Assembly: GCA_037367405.1 (NCBI GenBank)
Contig: JAZKJV010004137.1
Location: 1,116,001-1,180,000, forward strand
From: Ottelia alismoides
Taxonomy: Eukaryota > Streptophyta > Magnoliopsida > Alismatales > Hydrocharitaceae
DNA: 64,000 nt
Direction of reading: 5' to 3'
A model generated the notes under the pieces. It was given only the letters and a program-made list of their open reading frames with translations, made no database searches and was not told the DNA's origin. This document shows positions 23,135-32,108 of the stretch, in pieces. A program made the position numbers and the translations under genes. Every line of letters begins with the position of its first letter. The stretch's first letter is position 1.

Positions 23135-23398
23135 AATGTGAATCACATTCACAGCTCAAAATAAAATGTGATTTACATTTTCAATTAATCATCTAATGTG
23201 AATCCAATTCACACCAATAATTAATCAAAAAAATAAATCATAATAAGCTCTCTCTAATATATTATAAGTCACATTTATAATATATTACCATCCACATTAT
23301 TCTTATCCATAATAATTAAATCACAATAATTAAATCACATTTAATTATATTGGATCATCATTTTCATGCATTCAAACAATGTGAACCAAATTCACATT
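23135..23398 (-). promoter_or_regulatory. U3 palindrome series in E3 3' LTR
   Basis: Four related motifs: AATGTGAATCACATTCACA (23135-23153), AATGTGATTTACATT (23165-23179), AATGTGAATCCAATTCACA (23195-23213) and a 21-base version with arms AATGTGAA/TTCACATT (23378-23398). They lie 0.4-0.7 kb upstream of the TATA box in the transcription direction. All four recur in the right LTR (44630-44898). Confidence 0.65.
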
Positions 23399-24694
23399 AT
23401 CCATGATAATTAAATCTCATTTAATTATCCATTTCTCAATGCTTGGATATAATTCAACTATGGAATTATTATTGAACCCTTTCAAGAATAATGCGCTTTC
23501 TCTGCAGATACTTGGAGATAAGGACAAGGTGGTTGTTTGTTCCACGTATAGTGACTTGGATATTGAGATGATATCTCAAATCCAAATCTCATAGACCTCT
23601 CACAGATGCTTGATTAAATCAAGACCGTAAATCTAATCTTCTCATTGCATCTGAATCACATTAAGATCAATGTCCAACACTTAGACCATGATCAGATTAC
23701 TTCTCTACTGAGAGGAGTCACTAAAATCCAAACCTGTTTCATCACTCCCTTGGAATGGAAGCGTCATGGTTTTACAATCGCTGATGATCACATCACCCTC
23801 ATGTATTCCTAATACTTGTACATCCTGCATACTGGAAGACCTATGATAAACTCGAAGATAAATATCAATATAACACCGTCATCTTCAGGGTTTTATTAAC
23901 AAGTTTCTCTATCTTGGTCATTGGGAGTTGGTATCGATCATATGCTTTTTCAAAGCATATATCACACCTACAAATTCTTGTCATGCTTCCAAAGCACGAT
24001 GGCCATGCATGGAATTTGATCGGTCCCAATACCCATGAGTGAGCTCATGTCTTCCGGTTCACAAGTGAACCCGTATGATCCCTTTGAGAGATCGTATTAC
24101 TCATATGCACTCATATGCATACCATTTCACCGGTGTATAGACCTTGATTAGTCATCAACCTATTGGTCTGCCAAATGTACATACTTAGACATATAGTAAC
24201 ATATCTGTCTCTGGTCAGATGATTTTTGCCCATATTGTGACAGTATACGATATAGGACTTTGGATTTCTCAATCTCATTAAGTCAACTCTTTGACCTAAC
24301 TAATCCGACACCTCCGAAACTCTTTTCCTATGCACAGGACCTGCATCAAGAGGTCGGTCGGATATCAACCTAATGAGAAAGGATTGCCATCTCCTACTCA
24401 GGTTGAAGATCATATCTTAACAATCATTTGATGGTGCTTGATGAGTCCTCTATCTATCTCCTTAGATATTCATCCAAACACCAGCATCTATGATTCTATT
24501 ACTGAATCAATAGCTGTATGATTATCAATATGGCCATGATACATAACCCTAATTGTACAGAGGGACCTTATAGTGCATTAAATCATTCAATCTCAGAAAG
24601 GGAGTGAAAAGAATAAATAACTTTTATTGATAAATCGAATATTACAATAACATTTATTGTAGGAATGGTTCGCCTCGGGCTCATATGGCTAACA

Positions 24695-24706
24695 ATCTCC
24701 CACTAG
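24695..24706 (-). promoter_or_regulatory. Polypurine tract of E3
   Basis: The minus strand reads CTAGTGGGAGAT, directly before the 3' LTR that begins TGTTAGCC. The phrase GTGGGAGATTGTTAG is the usual copia junction. Confidence 0.88.
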
Positions 24707-24774
24707 CACTCAGAACCATTCAGGTACAATCCTTAAACCCAAACTAATTACTTGCTAGTTGGAAACCTTCTGTG

Positions 24775-26374
24775 TCAAAGGTTTGGTATAAGGATCAGCA
24801 ACGTTGTCAGCAGAGGCCACCCATGCTTTTGAATCTCCCGAATGATGTGGTATTTCCTTTCCACGTGATTGCTCTTTTGATGCCATCTGGGTTCCTTCAC
24901 CTGGGCAATGGGTAACGAGATGGGAGTATCAGAGGAAACTATGCCAAGTTCCAGGATGAACTTGCGCAACCACACTACCTCCTTTGCAGCATCCAATGCG
25001 GCAATGTATTTGGCTTCTGTTGTTGAATTTATTGTAGTGTTCTGCTTCTTGCTTCTCCAGCTCACAGCACCACCGCTCAACAGGAACATGAACCCTGACG
25101 TCGACTTTCGATTATCTATATCCAACTGGAAATCTGAATCTGTATATCCTAAGACTTGGAGATCACCATCTCCATAGACCAAGATGTAATCTTGCGTCCG
25201 TCTTAGATATTTGAGAATGTTCTCTACTGCATTCTAGTGTTGTTCTCCATAGCAGAATTGGTAATGACTTACCACTCCCACTCCATGGCAGATATCTGGC
25301 CTAGTACACATCATGGCATACATTAAGCTTCCTACAGCTGATGCATATGGGCATCCAGCCATGGTATTCTTTTCCTCAACAGTTTGAGGATCCATCCCTT
25401 TAGACAGGTGGATACCATGTCTTAAGGGGAGGAAACCTTTCTTGGAACTATCCATACAGAATCATTCAAGAATCTTCTTAATGTACCCATGTTGAGATAA
25501 TCCCAATATCCTCTTTTCTTGATTTTTGGACAGCTTCAGACCCAAGATGTAGGATGCTTCTCCAAGATCTTTCATCTCTAAGGTGTGGGACATCCAAATC
25601 TTAACACTATTCATCATCCATGTATCATTCCCAATGATAAGGATGTCATCTATGCAAAGCACGATGAGTACAATGATGCTCCCACTAAGCTTCTTGTACA
25701 CACATGGTTCATCAGGATTCTGCACAAAATCATAACTCTTTATGCTTTCATCAAATCTGATGTTCCAGCAACGAGAAGCTTGTTTGAGCCCATAGATGGA
25801 TTTCTTCATCTTACATACTTTACCTTCCTCGGTTATGAAGCCCTGGGGCTGCTCCATATAGATATCCTCCTCGAGGTATCCATTGAGGAAAGTTGTCTTG
25901 ACGTCCATCTTCCAGATGTTGTAATCAAGAGATGCAACTATTTCAAGTAGTGTCCTAATGGACTTAAGCATAGCCACAGGAGAGAACGACTCATTGTAGT
26001 AGATGCCTTCTCTCTGTGTGTAGCCTTTGGCTACGAGCTGTGCCTTGAAAGTCTCTACTTTCCCATCAGGTCCCCTCTTTCTCTTGAAGATCCATTTACA
26101 CCCAATGGGTTTTATCCCTTTAGGTGGATCCTCTAGGGTCCATACACCATCCTTATGCATGGAGTCAATCTCTGACTTCATTGCTAACATTCATCTATCC
26201 ATGTCATGATCCGCGAGTGCTTCATCAAATGAAAAAGGATCATCATCAATATCTCCTGACACATGGAATCCATACCTTTCAGGTGGTGCAATCACCCTTG
26301 AACTCCTTGGAAGAGGTATGCGTGTTTCATCTTCATTTATCTCTTCAGTTTCTGGTTCATAAGCTTCGAATCCT
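24775..26374 (-). pseudogene. E3 reverse transcriptase and RNase H
   Basis: Copies element RNA into cDNA. All pieces share one frame. 26191-26374 is the linker (from GFEAYEPETEEI). 25462-26190 is RT: GCKWIFKRKRGPDG, then AKGYTQREGI, FLNGYLEEDIYMEQPQGF, SIYGLKQASR and the active site CIDDILI, both Asp kept but the usual Tyr-Val changed to Cys-Ile. 25234-25455 is the connection (CTRPDICHGVGVVS). 24775-25182 is RNase H (GYTDSDF, KSTSGFMF, TTEAKYIA). In-frame stops at 26191, 25462 and 25234 break the protein. E2 is inserted just before the linker. Confidence 0.88.
26370..26374. other. Probable target-site duplication of E2, left copy (ATCCT)
   Basis: ATCCT precedes the E2 terminus; ATTCA (39709-39713) follows the other end. 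Only three of five bases agree, and the right border is uncertain by a few bases. The interrupted copia reading frame supports the insertion point better than the duplication does. Confidence 0.45.
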
Positions 26375-27599
26375 TGATGAGCCGCATACCTACCCTCTGT
26401 ATGTTTTTGGATTGACTGTTTCATTGCAGTCGGATAGATCCGCGTCGATCAAAAATTACCGCACAAATCGATGAATCGTCGAATAATTAACGCGCGGTTT
26501 TTATGTTTATTTAGCCTGGGTAAGCCCCAGGGTCGACTCAAGGAGGCAAAGGAACAACTCGGGATCAGATTAGATGAATTAGATTGCGGTTTTCCAAGTG
26601 AGATTTTTTTTAAATTTTTTTATGCGATAAAAATGCCAAATGCAACAATACGGATGAATTAGGTTAATAAGAAAATAAGCGACTTAGACAAAATTAATTT
26701 GAATGTGAAATTAGTCCAAATTGACCAAGTGATATTTTTTCTAAGAACCTAATCCAACAATTAAAGAGAAATATATTATTTTGGAATATTTTGGATTTAA
26801 AATGCAGACATGAAAAATGCAAAGTTTTTTGTGGTTTTTATGCAATTTTTCGTGCAAATAACATGCAAAAATTATGAAAAATTTACTGAAAGTTAAATAT
26901 GATGAAATTAAGCTACATTAATTTTTTTGGAATTTTCTGACACTTTTTGATTATTTTATGATTTTGTTACTGAAAACACAGCGACTATGGGTATTTAATT
27001 TCTAATAAATCCAAGAAGTTAAATTATCCAAAGATTGATTTATCTCAAATAGGTATTTAAATAAGGAATCCAGGAGACGTGAAATTTCGCAAAAATCTTA
27101 TTCGTGGAATTAATTAAAAATCATTTTTAGAAATTGCTAAGGAATTTATTTCATGCACAAAACAACTCCTAATTGAACGAAATTTGGGAGGTAATTAAAG
27201 CACAGTTAGAGGCATCATTGATAATTTTTTCGCAATTTTTGAAGCAATAAATAGACCTATGCGAATTTCAGAGCGTAAATAGGTAAAATATCACTCAATT
27301 TCAATCTCTGATTTTTAATAAAATATCAAATGCTCACAAAAATATAAATAAATAGCCAGGATATGAAGATTTAGATGCTCTACCAAAATGCTATTTTTTG
27401 AGTAAAAATAATGCAAGAAATATGTCCAAATTAACATGCAAGGTCAGGGGTGTCCGTGCAATATAGAACTGAAATTAAAAATGCAATAAAGTATGCCTAA
27501 GGGCACTTTTGGAATTATAAAAATTTAGAGGAAAACTGATGCAAAGTTTACATAAATAAAATAAAAGCAACCTTTTCTTCCTTCCCACCAAGATAGGGT

Positions 27600-28385
27600 T
27601 CACGACACATGAAGGCAACGGGGCGGCGGCGGCCAGGGGCTCGGCGGGCGCGCCGACTACGGGGACGCGAGGGAGGCTCGCGGTGGGCGGCTGGCCGTGC
27701 GGCAAGGGCTGGAGGCGGCCGAGGAGGAGGTGTCGGGGACGCGACGCAACTAGGGCGTGCGACCTTCCCGCTGGTGGAGGTGTCGGGGACGGCGGCGGCG
27801 CGGCGCAGAGCCGCGCGTGGGGCCTGAAGGGGCGGTAACGCTGGGAGGGTGCTGCAGCAGGAGGTGCGCCTGGCGGCGCGCATGGCCGGTGGCCGGGGGT
27901 CGCACGGAGGGGCGCGGCTGGTGCTGGGAGGGGCGGTGCTGCTGGAGGCACGGCCAGGCGAAGGAGTTGGCAGCGCACGCGGGGGAAGCGCGAGGCGACG
28001 CGCGTGGCTGACGCGTGGCGCGGGGGAGAGCGGTGGTCGTCTAGCGTGGAGGCCTGCGGAGCACTGCGCAGCCAAAAGAGCTGGGGGCTGCGCGGGACAG
28101 GAGCACGGTGTTGAGGGCGTCAGCGGCCAGGTGGCGTCGGCCAAGGGCCTGTGGATGGCAGAAGGACGTGCGCAGGCCGCGGGAGGGATGCCGGCAGCCA
28201 GGCGTCAGCGGTCGGCTGGAGGAGGCAGAGCCGATGGTGGCGTGGGACGGCGGCACAGTGTCCAAGGGCTGCAGATCGGACCGCCGGCGTAGAGGGTGGC
28301 GGCGGTGACGGTTGCAAGGCCGCCGGCGTACCGTGGCACAGTAGGCGGCAGAGGAGAAGCTTGGCTTGGAGGGTCGTCGTCCTGC
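27600..28385 (-). other. GC-rich island inside E2 3' LTR
   Basis: Abrupt GC-rich block in an AT-rich LTR, with CpG and GGCGGC-type runs. Long Ala/Pro/Arg-rich frames exist on both strands, as expected from base composition. No protein family is recognised. The other LTR has the same block at about 37185-37998. Confidence 0.7.
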
Positions 28386-30057
28386 AAATTTTTTTTTGAT
28401 TTTTTTATTTATATTTTTTTAATTTTTTTTAAACAGGGAATTGATATGTGAAGAGGAGAAGATGATGAATAATAATGTTTGTGATGGTGATGTATTTTGT
28501 GTGATGATTTGTGAATGGAACAAAATGAGGATGATGAATGATGGTGGTGAATGATAAATGGTGGTGTGATTTATGGTGGTTGTGGTGTGTGTGAAATTTT
28601 TATTTGGTGATGAACAATAAGAAAGAAATTTGTTAGATAAAATAAAATGACAAGATGAAGATAGAATATACTTACATGTGGTTCGCCGAAAATGAGCCGT
28701 GGTGTGCGGCTTTCTGTTGTCGTGGCCTCGATTCGATTTGACGAAAAATCGAAGAAGCTCGGTTGTGACCTGAAGTGATGCACAACGACACGAGGAGGAG
28801 TCATCATGGATCTTGCCTTTGAAACCGTCGTTGCTCGACCGAAAGATGTTGAAGCTGTCAACGACAACACTCGGGGGCTGGTGGTCTCTCCCTCTCGATT
28901 GAAGAAATGGTGTATGGGGATGAGGGAAGAGGGGATGAGAATATAAAGGAAGATGAGAGGGAAGTTGGAGAAGAAGTGGGGAGAATGGAGTGGTGGAGAA
29001 AGTGGAAAAAATGGTGGCTTGGAGTGGGGAATAAGAAAGGAGAAGAGGTAAAAAGGGGATTAAAACAATTTATTAATAAAATAATATAGTAGGCTACTAA
29101 ATTTAATTAAAATATTAATATAATAATAATAAATCCGAAAATAATAAAATAAATTTGAAATTAATAAAATAATAATAAAAAATGGGGTGACACGTGGTGG
29201 CTCCAGGAGCTGCCACATGTCGCTCCCAGAAAATTCAAAAATTAAATGTAAAGAAAAATAAAAAGGAAATAACAAAAGAGCTCATATCAAAAAGTGATCA
29301 ACACAAAAGTTGCTCGTCTCGACAAGATCTACAAATTTTGTGAAGGGCCGAAAATCAAAGGATATCGTCTGTACAAAAATGTATTTTTGGGTGGTACCTT
29401 ATAGATAAAAAATACCGCATTTTATCTTTTGTATTTTTTGTCATTTTTAAAAGAGAGAAAAATCAAAACAAAAATAGAGAAAATATGAGAAGAATATTTA
29501 CAACTTAATCTTTTTTTTTGGATTTTTAATAATTAGGAAAATGAAATGGTAAAATACAGGGGTAAAACGGTCATTTTGTACAATGCATAAAAGGGGCCCA
29601 AAACCCAAGTTTTGCATACGAGCTCTGATTTTGATGAAATTGGTCTTGTTTCGAAGATCTCTAAATGTATATTACTTTAAAAGTGAGTAGACCTAAATCG
29701 GACAATGTATGAGAGAGATATGCGCATTTTAAGGCTCCAAGTTTCAAACTTGGATTGGGGTTTTATTGGTCAATTTTACTAGTAATTTTTGATACTTTTT
29801 TTTATTTAGTGTTAGTAATATATAAACTATGGAGTTGGTTTTATTGGATTCAGAGTTAGTATAAAATATATACAAATAGGGTATTTTAGCTAATATACAT
29901 GTGAATATTTACAAGTGAATTTGGCTTCTTATTTAATGTAAATATGAATGCTAAAATGCAGATATTATGCTTGCATGTATGAATGATAATTTTGCAAGAT
30001 AAGGGGAAATATGCCGCTATTTACTCGGGAACAAAGCTCTATTTTCAACTTTTAGAG

Positions 30058-30078
30058 TGATGAATCATAGATTCATCA
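30058..30078 (-). repeat. LTR U3-terminal palindrome (best copy)
   Basis: A 21-bp imperfect palindrome, arms TGATGAATC and GATTCATCA around ATA. Equivalent 21-bp termini are at 2898, 7724, 20244, 39688, 47502 and 55347 (minus-oriented LTRs) and at 55701 and 63152 (plus-oriented LTRs). Confidence 0.85.
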
Positions 30079-30092
30079 ACCCCCTATACTTA
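30079..30092 (-). promoter_or_regulatory. Polypurine tract of E2
   Basis: The minus strand reads TAAGTATAGGGGGT, directly before the 3' LTR. The core AGTATAGGGGG matches that of E1 and the hairpin arms at 31544-31906. Confidence 0.9.
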
Positions 30093-31540
30093 AACCTTGC
30101 TCGTCCCCGAGCAACTAAAATGAAATGCAAGAGTGAAATGATATTGGGTTCCATACCAAGGTCATGAACAAAAGTTGAAAATGGAGCTTGACTCGAACTT
30201 TGGATTAATTGTGTGGCGAAACCTTATTGGGATCTGAGCTTAAATCCTAACAGACTTCAAGTTCCACAAGTCTTCTATTCAAGACGCCTTAATAGTCAGG
30301 TTAGAACAAATCCTCAGACGTAAATTTCTGATGACTATGATTCTTACTAGTACTGTGTAAGTGAGATATAGCTCTACACATCAGAAATAGCTCAGAACCA
30401 GCCTCCTCTAACAAGGTAACTCAAATAACCCGGTCTAGTAACTCTTTCCTCGAGGAGCGAGGTATTCCCTTCTAAGTTCAAGTGCGACCAGCTCAAGAGG
30501 AGGGGGTAGAGAAAAGAATGGATGGTAGCCAGTGTTGCTACCTATCCCGGGATGCCTGACCAGTGTAGCCAAGTCATCCAGCTGCAGACTTCTTGCTAAA
30601 ATACATACTCCGTCAGGTATTTTATTTTCACTTGGACCTGTCTGATTTTTTTGGAGTTTTTTGCATTTTTTCTCTTTTTTTTTCTTTTTTTAACTATATA
30701 CAAGGTGCAGCATGTACATCAGGAGTTTTTCCTCTTGAGCCAGTAGACTATCCCTCTTTTGAAGCATTATTGCAACCCACAGCATCTCGTCCTTAGATGT
30801 CAACATCACCAGACTAGGTTGAGATGCACTACCCTCCCTAGAGGAGGACGGATGTTTCCACCCGTGTGCTACTCCAAGCTATAGGATTCTACCTCCTAAC
30901 CACCTCATCAATGAAGAGCTACATGCATAATGCTTGTCCAAGTTAGGTCACTGTCTATAAGAATCATACGTGTGCACGAGATATTCTACTTAGACTAATC
31001 AAGATGTCATGTGAACATAGACTTGCGGACTCAAAGAATTAAGTCACTTGACCTGAGAAATCTTAACTCTAGCTCCTATAAGGTTCCTCTGAAATTAGGT
31101 GGATTAAAGTCAAATCACGTCAATCCTCAATATCTACTCATAACTTGGTTCAGAACCCACTAGCTTTTCACTTTGCATATGCAAGATATGCAGATGAGAT
31201 GCAGATGACATGCTATGTATGAAATGCAAGACTTCTTTTTTTTCAGATGCAGAGATGATGTGCAAGAGTAAATAATAAGCCTTATTATTTTTTCAGAACT
31301 TTGGTATACCTCCTATGTTACAACAATTTACTAGAGTTTTATAAGTATTATACAAGTGTTATACAATATACAAGTATACAAATTTTTTTTTTCAATTTTT
31401 ACAAAAGTTTTACAAGTATTATACAACAAGTACAATTTTTTTTCAATTTTTACCCACCCGTAATTATTGCAAAAATATATACAAAAGTACGCAAAAATAC
31501 GCGAAAGTATGAGCTATGGATAAAGTATATATGTACACGC
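30093..31540 (-). other. Non-coding 3' internal region of E2
   Basis: The region is homologous in patches to E1 7760-9640 (for example 30436-30595, 30720-30870 and 30970-31150). It ends in an AT-rich, T-run-rich stretch (31250-31500) just as E1 does before its hairpins. The 102-codon plus-strand frame at 31301-31609 runs through the hairpin and is not a gene. Confidence 0.65.
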
Positions 31541-31543
31541 CCC

Positions 31544-31615
31544 CTATATTTAGCGTGTGCTATGTCCTCGGAGCACGAAAAGCGAGGAAAAAGACATAGC
31601 TCATGCTAAGCATAG
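31544..31615 (-). repeat. E2 hairpin 1 of 4 (PPT-like stem-loop)
   Basis: Arms CTATATTTAG (31544-31553) and CTAAGCATAG (31606-31615), with an inner stem around GAGC/GCTC and CTATGTC/GACATAG (31560-31566 against 31593-31599). Like E1 hairpin 1, it is the long unit with a purine-rich loop. Confidence 0.75.
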
Positions 31616-31658
31616 GAGAGCTAAAATAACAAAAAAGTATAGAGGTCGCTCTGCCCCC

Positions 31659-31689
31659 CTATACTTAGGCTCTGGCAGCCTAAATGTAG
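31659..31689 (-). repeat. E2 hairpin 2 of 4 (PPT-like stem-loop)
   Basis: Arms CTATACTTAGGCT (31659-31671) and AGCCTAAATGTAG (31677-31689), 5-base loop. The inner GGCT/AGCC pairs replace GGAT/ATCC of the E1 counterpart. Confidence 0.85.
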
Positions 31690-31765
31690 AAGAAGATCAA
31701 AAATGGGGCGGGCGAGGGTAAGAGCGGAAATGGAGGAAAATATACACGACGGACATCGGTCCCCC

Positions 31766-31797
31766 CTATAATTAGGCTCTGGTCAGCCTAAGTATAG
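31766..31797 (-). repeat. E2 hairpin 3 of 4 (PPT-like stem-loop)
   Basis: Arms CTATAATTAGGCT (31766-31778) and AGCCTAAGTATAG (31785-31797), one mismatch, 6-base loop. A CCCCCC run lies immediately left, which is GGGGGG on the element strand. Confidence 0.85.
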
Positions 31798-31874
31798 GAC
31801 AGGAGTGAGTGTGAGAACCGATGAGATATAAAGAATATACATCGAATGGTGAAGAGACTCGGGTCACTCTCCCC

Positions 31875-31906
31875 CTATACTTAGGATCTGATCATCCTAA
31901 GTATAG
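31875..31906 (-). repeat. E2 hairpin 4 of 4 (PPT-like stem-loop)
   Basis: Arms CTATACTTAGGAT (31875-31887) and ATCCTAAGTATAG (31894-31906) pair perfectly over 13 bases with a 6-base loop. It lies about 200 bp downstream of the long E2 frame. Confidence 0.87.
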
Positions 31907-32108
31907 CCATAAAATGAGATGATATGGAGCCGGGGCGAGTGATTCGAATCACTGGGGAGGGAAGGGAAATATATACAAGGAGAATTGAGAATATACATGG
32001 ATCAAGAAGGTTTGTGACGTACCTTCTTGCGGACGCGAGGAGGTGGATAATATACATATGTGTCGCTGTCGGAATCGTCCTCAGATGAATAATAGTTAGG
32101 TGTAGGGA

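Larger units (their letters stand above)
22151..24694 (-). repeat. E3 3' LTR
   Basis: A 2.54-kb LTR, plus-strand ends TGAAGG...GCTAACA (element strand TGTTAGC...CCTTCA). It carries a good TATA box (22710-22719), CT/GA-rich sequence just downstream of it (22620-22670 on the minus strand), and a palindrome series in U3 (23135-23398). Small hairpins occur near 22915-23010 (GGGTGG/CCACCC and CTCCT/AGGAG arms). Confidence 0.92.
26375..30078 (-). repeat. E2 3' LTR
   Basis: A 3.7-kb LTR starting TGATGAGCC and ending in the cleanest terminal palindrome (30058-30078). The conserved motif is at 29326-29342. A very GC-rich island occupies about 27600-28385; on the minus strand it holds a 198-codon frame (27548-28144) whose counterpart in the right LTR differs in length and frame. 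Confidence 0.92.

Noticed and set aside
24775..25177. Plus-strand frame 24908-25177 opposite RNase H
   Set aside because: It is the antisense shadow of the copia RNase H; the minus strand carries GYTDSDF and TTEAKYIA.
31541..31906. Regularly spaced repeats as a CRISPR array
   Set aside because: The units are hairpins with polypurine cores inside a plant retrotransposon, the spacing varies, and no cas genes or prokaryotic context exist.
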